From NCBI RefSeq assembly GCF_001667885.1, contig NZ_LZJW01000040.1:29474-93473 (forward strand): a DNA stretch of 64,000 nt, in the 5' to 3' direction. The translations under genes were made by a program, and so were the position numbers. Source of the DNA: Mycobacterium scrofulaceum (GTDB taxonomy: Bacteria > Actinomycetota > Actinomycetes > Mycobacteriales > Mycobacteriaceae). The notes under the pieces are model-generated. The model made no database searches, was not told the DNA's origin, and saw nothing but the letters and a program-made list of their open reading frames with translations. Positions within the stretch are counted from its first letter, which is position 1. Each line of letters begins with the position of its first letter. Below are positions 55,200-63,855 of this stretch, one piece after another.

Positions 55200-56525
55200 T
55201 CACGAGTTTGCCGGGCTGCGTTGAGCTTCCAGAGGCTCGATTTCGTCGGGGGAGAAGTACAGGTAACGGCCGTACCAGTCATGCAGGTCGGCGGCCGGGT
55301 CGTCCTCGACGACGACGCCGACGTGCTTGTTGCCCTCGACGTCCTCATGCACCGAGGTGACGCGGGCCGTCTTTCCGGCGACGAAGATGTCCTGCGCGTC
55401 GGCGTTGCGCCTCGGCCGCAACCGGACCTGGCTGCCGCGCGCCACCCGGATCCCGTTCACCAGCACCGCGTCGATCTCGGGGCGGACCGCGTTGTCGGCC
55501 AGCGGATCCCACCAGTCGACCCCCTCCGGGATCTCCGGGACCAGACCGGATATCGCGTGGGGGTCGCGCAGCACGCCGTGCAGGCGCGCCATCGCCTCGG
55601 GGGACATGGCGTCGCACTGGTCGATGATCCGCGCCGCTCGTGGGTCGGTGGCGCGGGCCTGCGCCTTCTCTTCGTCCGTCATGGTCATCACGCGCAGGGT
55701 GAGGATCTCGTCGATCTCGGTGCAGTCGTACAGCGCGGTGTCGCTCTGTTCGGCGATCTCGGGGTGGTCGTAGAGGATGATCGGCGAGATCAGCAGTGTG
55801 TCGTGCGCGCCGGGCGGGCCGGCCAGCACCGGGAAGCAGCGGTGCTGGGCGCACCGGGCGACCGCGTCGGCCGCGGCGGGCGGCGGCTCGAGTAGCGAAA
55901 CGAACTGCCCGCGCTCGAGCTCGGCGATGAGGTGGGTGCCGATCATGGACCGCGCGATCGCGTCGTTCTTGTCCAGCGCGCCGGCGCCGACGTTGCGGAC
56001 CCGCACGGACACCCGGCGCAGGTCGCCGTCCGCCTCGCTGGCGACCGTCAACACGCCACGTACCTCCCGTCGTCGGCGCACCAGGCGCCCGCCATCGAGC
56101 ATTTCGACGTCGGTGCCCGCGTCCGCCGTCACCGACAGTGTCCACGTCCTCCCGTCCAGGGCGACAGGGCCGAAGGGCCTTTCGCATTCGACCGCCTCGT
56201 CCCAGGTCAGCCAGGAGCCGCTCGGGGTCGTCAGCTCGTCGACGGCTTGGTATTCGCCGTCGGTGACCTCCCGCTCCGCGCGTCGGTGTTGCAGCTGCAG
56301 GAACCGCACCACCAGGTTCAGCTCCCCAGCGCCGTCGACCAGGAACTGCGCCGCCAGGCTGTCGTCCTCGCCCACGCCCGCGTCCGCCGCCCCCGGCGGT
56401 CCCAGAACGCCGAATTGCCAGCGGGATTGGTTCTTGGTCGACGTCCCGCGGTAGGGGTAGAGCAGGTACCCCTCGTACAGGACCGCGTCGGCGACGGCGC
56501 GGGCCCGGTCCCGATCCTCGGTCAC
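55200..56525 (-). CDS. Hydrogenase-locus protein, 441 residues, unknown function
   Basis: This soluble protein is rich in acidic residues and beta strands. It begins with YEGYLLYPYRGTSTKNQSRW-like residues, a start I recall from hydrogenase-linked proteins in actinobacteria. Near the C-terminus are GSQVRLRPRRNADAQDIFV and VGVVVEDDPAADLHDWYGRY. I see few Cys and no cofactor motif. Its start overlaps the DUF6084-like stop by ATGA, so its expression is coupled with the structural genes. Confidence 0.7.
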   Translation of the reverse strand: MTEDRDRARAVADAVLYEGYLLYPYRGTSTKNQSRWQFGVLGPPGAADAGVGEDDSLAAQFLVDGAGELNLVVRFLQLQHRRAEREVTDGEYQAVDELTTPSGSWLTWDEAVECERPFGPVALDGRTWTLSVTADAGTDVEMLDGGRLVRRRREVRGVLTVASEADGDLRRVSVRVRNVGAGALDKNDAIARSMIGTHLIAELERGQFVSLLEPPPAAADAVARCAQHRCFPVLAGPPGAHDTLLISPIILYDHPEIAEQSDTALYDCTEIDEILTLRVMTMTDEEKAQARATDPRAARIIDQCDAMSPEAMARLHGVLRDPHAISGLVPEIPEGVDWWDPLADNAVRPEIDAVLVNGIRVARGSQVRLRPRRNADAQDIFVAGKTARVTSVHEDVEGNKHVGVVVEDDPAADLHDWYGRYLYFSPDEIEPLEAQRSPANS

Positions 56526-57160
56526 CGCGCCGTCTCCCGGTCCGCGTCCAACAGTGCGGTGATCGCGTGGTCGAGATCGAGCAGCCCGTGCGCCGACTTA
56601 TACGCGGCCAGCGCGCTGATCGTTTCGTGACTCAGCCGCAGCCAGCCCGCATTCGGATAGTGCTGGGCCATCAGCTGCCGCCACACGGTGACCGGCATGT
56701 CGTAGCGGTATTCGCAGTCCCAGGGGACCTGCTGGACGGAGAAGCCGCGCTCGGATTTGGCGAAAATCGTTCCGCTGAAAAGGAACTGGAGGGGCAGCGC
56801 GCCGTCGCGCAGCGCGTGCAGGTATTTGGCGGCAGCGACCTCGAAATCGTAGGTGCAATCCAGGGGCAGGGCGGCCGTCGTGGTGCCGGTGAACCCCGGC
56901 ACCATCGCGGTGCAGTGCTGCCAACAGAAGGTGCGTTGGGTGCTGGCCCAGCGTTCGCGCGGGCCGAACAGGTCGGCCAGCCCGGCGGCTTCGTCGTCGG
57001 AGTAGGACCGTCGCAGCGGTTCGATGCGGACCTGGCAGCGCAGGGCGATCGCGTGCACCGGGTCGTCGCCGGTGGCCACCGCGATGCGGGCGGTCAGCAC
57101 GGGGCTGACGGTGTACGGCTCGGGCGCGACGTCGAGGACCGTGAAGTCGATGTCCATCAT
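56522..57160 (-). CDS. Hydrogenase-locus protein (DUF6084-like)
   Basis: This 212-residue protein has a beta-rich N-terminal half (DIDFTVLDVAPEPYTVSPVL, then IALRCQVRIEPLRR) and a C-terminal helix that ends in a polar tail. The start at 57160 overlaps the DUF5947-like stop by ATGA; a much longer open frame in the same phase is the shadow of that neighbour. No catalytic motif is seen. The family is found only with group 1h and related loci as far as I recall. Confidence 0.72.
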   Translation of the reverse strand: MMDIDFTVLDVAPEPYTVSPVLTARIAVATGDDPVHAIALRCQVRIEPLRRSYSDDEAAGLADLFGPRERWASTQRTFCWQHCTAMVPGFTGTTTAALPLDCTYDFEVAAAKYLHALRDGALPLQFLFSGTIFAKSERGFSVQQVPWDCEYRYDMPVTVWRQLMAQHYPNAGWLRLSHETISALAAYKSAHGLLDLDHAITALLDADRETAR

Positions 57161-57795
57161 GGCGGCGTCCCCCAAGGCGTTTCCACCGCGCGGTCCCGAA
57201 GGTGGGCGAAGAAGCCGTCGATGAACGCGCGGGCCTCCTGCCCCCCGTCGAACCCACGCCACAGCATGCGCAGGCGCCCGACGAATTCGTAGCAGGCGTC
57301 GATGGGCACCAGATAGGTTTGCGGCGGACCGGTTTCGGGGACCCGCACCAACAGCGCCTCCACGTCGTCGGCCAGCAGGCTTGCCCGCGCGTCGGCGCCG
57401 CTGAGCGTGTCCCAAAGATCCAGCGCGAGTTCGGATTCGCAAGCGCCTGCCGGGCCGGGGTAGAAGGCGACGGTGCGTCCCAGCGCGGAGTTGGCGAAGA
57501 AGAAGGCCACCCCCACGGGGATCTGCAGTGCCTCCCACGCGCGGCGATCCAGCGCGAAGTCCGGGAAGGACAGGTACCGGTCGGGCACCGCGCGGTAGCG
57601 CAGTTCGGCCTGGGCGTCGGTGAACAGCAGGTAGCAGGCTCGGCACACGCACATGAGCTGCCGGTCCGCCACGTTGACCACGTGCTGGTGTTCGTCGGCG
57701 ATTGATTCCGAGCACATCTCGCAGCGCTCGCCGGCCGGTTCGGGGGCCGCCCGGTTGGTGCGGATGCGGGCCAGGACCTCGTACGGGGTGGTCAT
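57157..57795 (-). CDS. Hydrogenase-locus protein with CxxC sites (DUF5947-like)
   Basis: This 212-residue protein has an N-terminal metal-site pattern: GERCEMCSESI and LMCVCRACYLLFTD, four to five Cys that could bind zinc or an iron-sulfur cluster. The rest is a mixed fold with PDRYLSFPDFALDRRAW and VGVAFFFANSALGR. The start overlaps the NifU-like gene stop by four bases. A role as a small electron carrier or assembly factor is possible. Confidence 0.75.
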   Translation of the reverse strand: MTTPYEVLARIRTNRAAPEPAGERCEMCSESIADEHQHVVNVADRQLMCVCRACYLLFTDAQAELRYRAVPDRYLSFPDFALDRRAWEALQIPVGVAFFFANSALGRTVAFYPGPAGACESELALDLWDTLSGADARASLLADDVEALLVRVPETGPPQTYLVPIDACYEFVGRLRMLWRGFDGGQEARAFIDGFFAHLRDRAVETPWGTPP

Positions 57796-58712
57796 GCCGG
57801 CGCGCCCATCACGTGCGCCGGCTCATGGGCCGGCAGCGCCACCGACAGCACGCCGTCGCGATCCAACAACGGGAGCGGGTCCAGGTGCGCGCCGTTGGCG
57901 CCCGCACCCGCATGGACGGCGTCGAAGTCCGTGCCGCAGCGGGGGCAACGCAGTTGTGCGCCATGCAGTTTCGCACCGGCCAGCGTGGCGTCGCACACGG
58001 GGCAATGGTCCCGGTAGGCGAACGTCTGGTCGCCGACCCGGCACGCCAGCACGGTGGTTGCGTCGAACCGGTAGCCCGCCACCTCCCCGGGTGTCAGCTC
58101 GGCCAGCTCGGGCGCCGGATGCCAGCCGCTGGAGCCGTTGGAATGCACGCGGGCCAGCAGCGATTCGGCCGGGATGACGCCGGGGGTAGCGGGATCGGCG
58201 GTCACCACCTGGATCGACAAGACCTCGGGCGCCGCGGCGCGCACGGCGTCCTCGACGGCCAGCTCCAGCGTCACCGCCGACGACGGACAGCTCTTACAGC
58301 TGCCCTTGAAAGCAAGGTGCACGCCAACACCTTCGGGTTCTTCCGTCACCTCCAGCAGGTCGACGTCCCCGCCGTGCGAGCCCAGGTACGGCCGAACGCG
58401 GTCCAGCGCGTCGGACACCCGGCGGCGCACGTCGTGCGGGTGCAGGCCGTGCACAAGGAGCAGGCTGGCCACCAGGTCGTCGGTGGCCAGCCGCTCGGCT
58501 GCGGCCGGGTCCCCGGCCTCGGCAAGACACTCCATGATCCGTTGCAGCCCGGCCCCGTAGAGGCCGACCACCTCGCGGACCAGCTCGGTCGCGCGCTCCC
58601 GTGCGGCCGGCCCACTGGCCGCGCAGGAATCCAGGAGGGTCTGGATCCGATCGCCCGCTGTGCGCCACCGCGCCTCGTTTTCGTCATGGGTGTCCGGGCG
58701 ATCCACCTTCAC
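57792..58712 (-). CDS. NifU-like protein fused to a four-Cys Rieske-like domain
   Basis: This 306-residue protein has three parts. Residues about 85-170 form a NifU C-terminal domain (RPYLGSHGGDVDLLEV, then FKGSCKSCPSS with C139 and C142), which can hold a [4Fe-4S] cluster. Residues about 215-275 look like a Rieske domain (AYRDHCPVCDATLAG, then LRCPRCGTDFD), but all four metal ligands are Cys where a Rieske centre has two Cys and two His. The N-terminal part is helical. It starts right after the large subunit gene and is the best candidate for the electron acceptor. Confidence 0.82.
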   Translation of the reverse strand: MKVDRPDTHDENEARWRTAGDRIQTLLDSCAASGPAARERATELVREVVGLYGAGLQRIMECLAEAGDPAAAERLATDDLVASLLLVHGLHPHDVRRRVSDALDRVRPYLGSHGGDVDLLEVTEEPEGVGVHLAFKGSCKSCPSSAVTLELAVEDAVRAAAPEVLSIQVVTADPATPGVIPAESLLARVHSNGSSGWHPAPELAELTPGEVAGYRFDATTVLACRVGDQTFAYRDHCPVCDATLAGAKLHGAQLRCPRCGTDFDAVHAGAGANGAHLDPLPLLDRDGVLSVALPAHEPAHVMGAPA

Positions 58713-60512
58713 TCACTCCCCGGCGGGTGACTGTGTCGGTGTGTGCAGTCTGTCGAGGGTCTTGCCCTTACCCAGATACATGTGCACACCGCAGGGCAGG
58801 CACGGATCGAAGCTGCGCACCGTGCGCATCACGTCGATGCCCTTGAAATTCTCCCGGCCGTTCTCCTCGAAGATCGGCTGGCCTTGCACCGCGTCCTCGT
58901 ACGGGCCCGGCGTGCCGAAGCTGTCGCGGGGGTTGGCGTTCCACGGGGTGGGGGGGTACGGGTGGTAGTTGGCGATCTTGCCGTCCCGGATCACCAGGTG
59001 GTGGCTGAGCACACCGCGGACCGCCTCGGTGAACCCGCATCCGATGGCCTCGTCGGGCACCTCGAAGCGCTCCCACGTCTTGGTGCGCCCGGCGCGGATC
59101 TCTTCGAGCGCCTTCTCGGCGAAGTACAGCCCGCACGCGGCCGCGTAGGCCTGGAAGTAGGTCCGCGCGCGGTCGCGTTCGATCGTGTTGCTGCCGTACT
59201 TGGGAACCTTCCACTCCAACTCCACCGGGCCCTTGAGCGCGGTCTTCGGCAGGTTGATCTTCACGCTGTTCCCGGTCGCCTTGACGTAGCCGATGTCGAC
59301 CAGCCCGGCCAGCGCCGTCGCCCACAACCGGGCCAGCGGGCCGCCGCCGGTGTCCAGCGCCAAGTGATCCTTGCCGTCGAACCAGCGCGGCGACATCACC
59401 CAGCTGTACTTGCCGCCCTCCATGTCCCGCTTCTGCGGATGGGGGTTGGTGTGCTGGTTCCAGGGGTGCCGCCGGTCCACCGCGTTGCCCAGCGGATCGG
59501 TCTTGACGAACATCTCCTGGTCGGTCCAGTCGTCGTAATACGAACTGCCCAATAGGATTCGGATGCCCAGGTTGATGTCGACCAGCGAGTGGGTGACCAG
59601 TTTGCCGTCGACGACCACGCCCGGGGTCACGAACATCGCGTTCCCCCAGCGCTCCATGTCCTTGTACGCGAAGTTGCACACCTCGGGGTCCTGGAACGAG
59701 CCCCAGCACCCGAGCAGGGTGCGGCGCAGCCCGACGTTCTCGTAACCGGGCAACGCCTCGTAGAAGAAGTCGAACAGGTCATCGTGCATGGGCACGACCT
59801 TCTTCATGAACTCCACGTACCGCATCAGCCGCGTCATGTAGTCGGTCATCAACTGGATGGTGGCGACGGTGCCGACCCCGCCGGGGTACAGCGTGGACGG
59901 GTGCACGTGGCGACCCTCCATGAGGCAGAACATCTCTCGCGTCCAGCGGCTGACCGCCAGCGCCTCGCGGTAGAACTCGCCGGTGAACGGGTTGAGCGAG
60001 CGCATGATGTCGGCGATCGTCCGGTACCCGTGCGCGCCCGCCTGCGGCGCGGGTGTCTTCTCCGCCAGGGCCAGCACGCTCGGATTGGTCTCGGAGACCA
60101 TCTTCTCGCAGAAGTCGACGCCGACCAGATTCTCCTGGAAGATGTTGTGGTCGAACATGTATTCCGCGGCCTCGCCCAGATTGACGATCCACTCGCCCAA
60201 GTGCGGCGGCTTCACCCCGTAGGCCATGTTCTGCGCGTAGCACGAGCAGGTGGCGTGGTTGTCGCCGCAGATGCCACAGATGCGGCTGGTGATGAAGTGC
60301 GCGTCGCGAGGATCCTTGCCCTTCATGAAGATCGAGTAACCGCGGAAGATCGACGAGGTGCTGTGGCACTCGACGACCTGTCGGTTCTCGAAGTCGATCT
60401 TGGTGTAGATACCCAGGCTGCCAACGATTCTGGTGATGGGATCCCAGGCCATGTCGACGAGTTGGCCGGGTTCCCGCTTGGCGTGCATGGGTTCAGGGGT
60501 GATGGTTGCCAT
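58713..60512 (-). CDS. hhyL: [NiFe] hydrogenase large subunit, group 1h
   Basis: This subunit holds the Ni-Fe centre that splits H2. The two CxxC pairs are RICGICGDNHATCS (C79, C82) and DPCLPCGVH (C571, C574). The protease cuts after His577, removing 22 residues ending in SPAGE. The length of 599 is normal. The gene follows the small-subunit gene by 72 bases with a GGAGAG site. The set of small subunit with Asp and locus content places it in group 1h, the enzymes that oxidise H2 at atmospheric levels. Confidence 0.95.
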   Translation of the reverse strand: MATITPEPMHAKREPGQLVDMAWDPITRIVGSLGIYTKIDFENRQVVECHSTSSIFRGYSIFMKGKDPRDAHFITSRICGICGDNHATCSCYAQNMAYGVKPPHLGEWIVNLGEAAEYMFDHNIFQENLVGVDFCEKMVSETNPSVLALAEKTPAPQAGAHGYRTIADIMRSLNPFTGEFYREALAVSRWTREMFCLMEGRHVHPSTLYPGGVGTVATIQLMTDYMTRLMRYVEFMKKVVPMHDDLFDFFYEALPGYENVGLRRTLLGCWGSFQDPEVCNFAYKDMERWGNAMFVTPGVVVDGKLVTHSLVDINLGIRILLGSSYYDDWTDQEMFVKTDPLGNAVDRRHPWNQHTNPHPQKRDMEGGKYSWVMSPRWFDGKDHLALDTGGGPLARLWATALAGLVDIGYVKATGNSVKINLPKTALKGPVELEWKVPKYGSNTIERDRARTYFQAYAAACGLYFAEKALEEIRAGRTKTWERFEVPDEAIGCGFTEAVRGVLSHHLVIRDGKIANYHPYPPTPWNANPRDSFGTPGPYEDAVQGQPIFEENGRENFKGIDVMRTVRSFDPCLPCGVHMYLGKGKTLDRLHTPTQSPAGE

Positions 60513-60584
60513 TGCAGTACCGCTCTCCGCCCCGAGGGCTTCAGTGATGAGAACGAAGCGCGCCGACCCGGTAGCCGAGGTGGG

Positions 60585-61640
60585 CTACCAGGTGCGGCGC
60601 GCTCCGGTGGTTAGTTGATCGCCGTTGTGGCGCCAGCGCGGCTCCTTATCGACGGTGCGTCCCGTGATACCCCTCAGATTGCGAATCACGGTGCCGTACA
60701 GTCCCGATGCGGTGCTCGATAACTTGCCGCCCGGCGGTTCGTCCATGAAGGGCATGAACTTGTCGGGGAAGCCCGGCATGGTGCATCCGATGCAGATGCC
60801 ACCCACGTTGGGGCAGCCGCCGACACCGTTGATCCATCCGCGTTTGGGGACGTTGCACTTGACAACCGGGCCCCAACAGCCCAGTTTGACAATGCATTTC
60901 GGCGATCCGTATTCGGTGGCGAAATCACCCTGCTCGTAGTATCCGGCCCGGTCGCAACCCTCGTGGACGGTGTTGCCGAACAACCATTTGGGGCGCAGCG
61001 CGTCGTCGAGCGGGATCATCGGCGCCTGACCGGTCGCCATGTAGAGCAGGTAGGTCAGCGTCTCGGACAGGTTGTCGGGATGGATCGGGCAACCGGGCAC
61101 GCAGACGATCGGGATGCCGGCCTTGCTCTTCCAATCCCATCCGAGATAGTCGGGCACGCCCATCGCCCCGGTCGGATTGCCGGCCATGGCGTGGATGCCG
61201 CCGTAGGTGGCGCACGTCCCGACCGCGACGATCGCGGTCGCCTTGGGCGCCAGCCGGTCGAGCCATTCGCTGGTGGTCATCGGCTGGCCGGTGGCGGGGT
61301 CGTTGCCGAAGCCGCACCAGTAGCCCTCGTCCTTGAGCTTCTCGTTGGGGATGGATCCCTCGACGACGAGCACGAAGGGTTCCAGCTCACCGCGGTCGGC
61401 CTTGAAGAACCACGACAGGAAGTCGTCCGCCCCGCCATTGGGGCCGCATTCGAAATCGATTAGGGGCCAGTGCACGGCGATCTTCGGAAGCCCCGGAAGA
61501 GCCCCCAGGGCGATCTCCTCGACCGTCGGTTGGGTGGCGGCAGTCAACGCCACCGAATCGCCGTCACAACTGAGCCCCGCATTAATCCAGAGAACGTGGA
61601 TCAACGTTTCTTCTGCTTTGACTGCTGCTTCTGTTGGCAT
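60585..61640 (-). CDS. hhyS: [NiFe] hydrogenase small subunit, group 1h
   Basis: This subunit carries three iron-sulfur clusters for electron exit. The proximal cluster motif reads GLSCDGDSV: Cys25 and, in place of the usual second Cys, Asp28, followed by Cys143 (GTCATYGG) and Cys184 (PGCPIHP). The distal set is H226, C229, C249, C255, and the medial set C262 or C276, C283 and C286 (GGCPNVGGICIGC). No Tat signal is seen, so the enzyme faces the cytoplasm. The Asp ligand is the mark of the oxygen-tolerant actinobacterial-type hydrogenases. Confidence 0.95.
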   Translation of the reverse strand: MPTEAAVKAEETLIHVLWINAGLSCDGDSVALTAATQPTVEEIALGALPGLPKIAVHWPLIDFECGPNGGADDFLSWFFKADRGELEPFVLVVEGSIPNEKLKDEGYWCGFGNDPATGQPMTTSEWLDRLAPKATAIVAVGTCATYGGIHAMAGNPTGAMGVPDYLGWDWKSKAGIPIVCVPGCPIHPDNLSETLTYLLYMATGQAPMIPLDDALRPKWLFGNTVHEGCDRAGYYEQGDFATEYGSPKCIVKLGCWGPVVKCNVPKRGWINGVGGCPNVGGICIGCTMPGFPDKFMPFMDEPPGGKLSSTASGLYGTVIRNLRGITGRTVDKEPRWRHNGDQLTTGARRTW

Positions 61641-61721
61641 GCTGCAGCTTTCCGGGGCCGGGCTGAGACCCCTGCGCCGCCGGAGTCGACCGTCGGCCCA
61701 CTTGCGCAGCGCTAATTTTTG

Positions 61722-61750
61722 GGTCTACTCCTCACCGCCGAGCGTGTCAA
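61722..61750 (-). promoter_or_regulatory. Candidate hhyS promoter
   Basis: Reading on the minus strand, TTGACA is followed after 17 bases by TAGACC, about 80 bases before the hhyS ATG. The -35 is perfect for sigma-A and the -10 is weak, which suits an activated or starvation-controlled gene. Confidence 0.45.
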
Positions 61751-61785
61751 CGGTTCTGCGGCACCAACTAGTTAGACAACCGTTG
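61748..61785. promoter_or_regulatory. Candidate operator upstream of hhyS
   Basis: CAACGGTT at 61748 and AACCGTTG at 61778 are perfect inverted arms, 22 bases apart, and the palindrome AACTAGTT (61766-61773) sits near the centre. The left arm overlaps the -35 of the hhyS promoter. The layout looks like a binding site for a dimeric regulator; no regulator gene was found in the locus. Confidence 0.4.
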
Positions 61786-61794
61786 CATATATTT

Positions 61795-61827
61795 CGCCCC
61801 GCGGTTCGGGCGGTGCCGGCCGGGGCG
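61795..61827 (-). terminator. Possible hypB terminator
   Basis: CGCCCCG and CGGGGCG pair over a 19-base loop between hypB and hhyS, followed in the minus direction by AAATATATG. This could end the nickel-uptake/hypAB transcript. Confidence 0.35.
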
Positions 61828-61869
61828 GCGGGACCCCACCATCATGCAAATTGCTTGCAGAACACGCGG

Positions 61870-62646
61870 TCAGGCCGAGGGCTCCGCGGCGAATCGCCGC
61901 AGCCAGCCGAACCACGCGGCCATCCCGGCTCCGGTACGCGCGCTGACCGGCAGGATCGTCGCCGTCGCATTGACCTTGCGCACGTGAGCGATGTACTCGT
62001 CGACGTCCACGTCGAGGTATGGAACCAGGTCAATCTTGTTGAGCAGCACCACATCCACGGAACGGAACATCACCGGATACTTCATCGGCTTGTCCTCGCC
62101 CTCGGTCACCGAGTACACCATGGCCTTGGCGTGCTCACCGACGTCGAACTCCGCCGGACAGACCAGGTTGCCGACGTTCTCGATGATCACCAGGTCCAGC
62201 GCGGGAAGGTCGAGCCCGGGCAGGGCGCGGTTCACCATCGGTGCGTCGAGATGGCATTCGCCGCCAAAACCATTGCTGGTGTTGAGCAGAGAGATCTGGG
62301 CACCGCGCCCGCGAAGCTTGGCCGCGTCGAGGTCGGTGGCGATGTCGCCTTCGATCACCCCGATGGCAAGCTCACCGGCGAGCTCGTCGAGCGTGGCCTG
62401 CAGGATGGTCGTCTTGCCCGATCCGGGCGAGCTCATCAGGTTCAGCGTGCGCACGCCGTTGCCCTCGAACGCCGCCCGGTTGGCATCGGCAAGGAGGTCG
62501 TTTTCGGCGAAGATCGCCTCCAGCACGTCGACCCGCTGCTTGCCGGTCCGGTATCGGCCGTGGTCGCCGTGCTGGTGATCCGGATTGTCGTGCTCGTGGG
62601 TGTGCACCGTTCCGTCGTCATGCCGATGAAATCTGCCCATGGTCAA
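61870..62646 (-). CDS. hypB: Nickel chaperone GTPase HypB
   Basis: HypB, with HypA, inserts nickel in the large subunit with GTP hydrolysis. The N-terminal 30 residues are rich in His (eight in HRHDDGTVHTHEHDNPDHQH and the next few), which store nickel. The GTPase has P-loop SSPGSGKTT, and the later LVCPAEFDVGEHAK and NKIDLVPYLD motifs. 258 residues. It follows hypA by 22 bases. Confidence 0.94.
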   Translation of the reverse strand: MTMGRFHRHDDGTVHTHEHDNPDHQHGDHGRYRTGKQRVDVLEAIFAENDLLADANRAAFEGNGVRTLNLMSSPGSGKTTILQATLDELAGELAIGVIEGDIATDLDAAKLRGRGAQISLLNTSNGFGGECHLDAPMVNRALPGLDLPALDLVIIENVGNLVCPAEFDVGEHAKAMVYSVTEGEDKPMKYPVMFRSVDVVLLNKIDLVPYLDVDVDEYIAHVRKVNATATILPVSARTGAGMAAWFGWLRRFAAEPSA

Positions 62647-62668
62647 ATCCGTTCGGAAAAGGCGCTTT

Positions 62669-63004
62669 TCATGAGACGTCCAGCGACGTCACCAAGAATT
62701 CGTTGCCGCGCAGCACCTCGACGTCCGAACTGTCGCACCGCGGGCACCAGATCGACCAGGCCGACGTGATCTCCGATCGCCGGCCGCAGGCGCGGCAGCT
62801 CACCTCGGCGTCGACGCACTCGAGTTCCAGCTCGGCCTCCGGCATGTTCTCGGCGTCGCGGACCAGCGTCCAGCAGAACGAGAGGGATTCGGGCACCACC
62901 TGGCGCAGCGCCCCGATCCGCACACGTACCACGTCGACGTGCCGACCGTCGGCATGGGTCTTGGCCACATCGGCGATCGCTTCACAGAGCGACAGCTCAT
63001 GCAC
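62669..63004 (-). CDS. hypA: Nickel chaperone HypA
   Basis: HypA brings nickel to HypB and the large subunit. The nickel site is the N-terminal Met-His-Glu (MHELSLCEAI), and the zinc site is two CxxC pairs: SCRACGRRSE and WCPRCDSS. 111 residues is normal. It lies 73 bases after the nickel-permease gene, so nickel import and insertion are probably made together. Confidence 0.93.
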   Translation of the reverse strand: MHELSLCEAIADVAKTHADGRHVDVVRVRIGALRQVVPESLSFCWTLVRDAENMPEAELELECVDAEVSCRACGRRSEITSAWSIWCPRCDSSDVEVLRGNEFLVTSLDVS

Positions 63005-63077
63005 CGCCGACCACCGGCGTCCGCCGCAGGCTCATGAGCACTGTTCTACACCCGAACGCCCCGGGTGCGCAGCTGGG

Positions 63078-63855
63078 TCAGGGCGAGGACGTCCACTTCT
63101 GTTCCAGCCGGCCGTAGCGCCAGACCAGCACGGCCGCCGCCCAGGTGATGGCGAACGCGCCCACCACGAAATAGCCGACGGTGTTGAGGTCCAACCCGCC
63201 GATCCAGTTCCAGAACGCGCCCCGCCAGCCGAACTGTTCGGCGAACAGCGTGAGGAGTTCGACGCTGCCGATCAGCAGCGCGACCACGACCGACAGAGCG
63301 GTGATGGTGATGTTGTAGTAAATCTTGCGGACCGGGTTGGAAAAGGCCCAGCCGTACGCGAAGTTCATGAACGAGCCGTCGACGGTGTCCAGCAGGCACA
63401 TGCCTGCGGTGAACAGCACGGGCAGGCACAGGATGGCGTACCACGGCAGTCCCGCGGCGGCGCTGGTGCCGGCCAGGACCAGCAGCGCGATCTCGGTCGC
63501 CGTGTCGAAGCCGAGACCGAACAGCACCCCGACGGGGTAGGAGTGCCACGACTTGGTGATCGATTTGGTGAACCGACCGAGGAATCGGTTCATCAGGCCC
63601 CGGTTGTCCAGCTGCCGTTCGAGTTCGGCTCCGTCGATTTCGTGGTCGTAGTCGCCGCGGCGCAGCCGGGCGAACACCCGCAGGATGCCCACCAGCACCA
63701 CGACGTTGAGTAGGGCGATCGCATAGAGAAACACGCCGGAGACGCCGGTGCCGATCAGCCCCGTGTAATGGTGCAGCGCCGACGAGTCGTCGCGGACCGG
63801 CCCGACGATGGTCTTCACCCCGGACGCCAGCAGGACCGCCAGCGCGAACACCACC
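63078..63855 (-). pseudogene. nicT: Nickel permease (NiCoT family), N-terminus lost at a fold-back
   Basis: The sequence encodes the C-terminal two thirds of a nickel/cobalt permease of the HoxN/NixA family: VVFALAVLLASG, then GVFLYAIALLNVVVLVGI, FGLGFDTATEIALLVLAG and LLDTVDGSFMNFAYGWAF, with several membrane helices. At 63855 the reading frame runs into an inverted copy of its own 5' part, so the helix with the HAxxADHI motif is missing. The true gene is probably intact in the genome; the damage is at this window edge. Expected role: high-affinity Ni2+ uptake for the hydrogenase. Confidence 0.8.

Noticed and set aside
61825..61845. Possible DosR (hypoxia) box in the hhyS upstream region
   Set aside because: Only a GGGACCCC-like core is present, without the extended dyad, and it lies far from the promoter.
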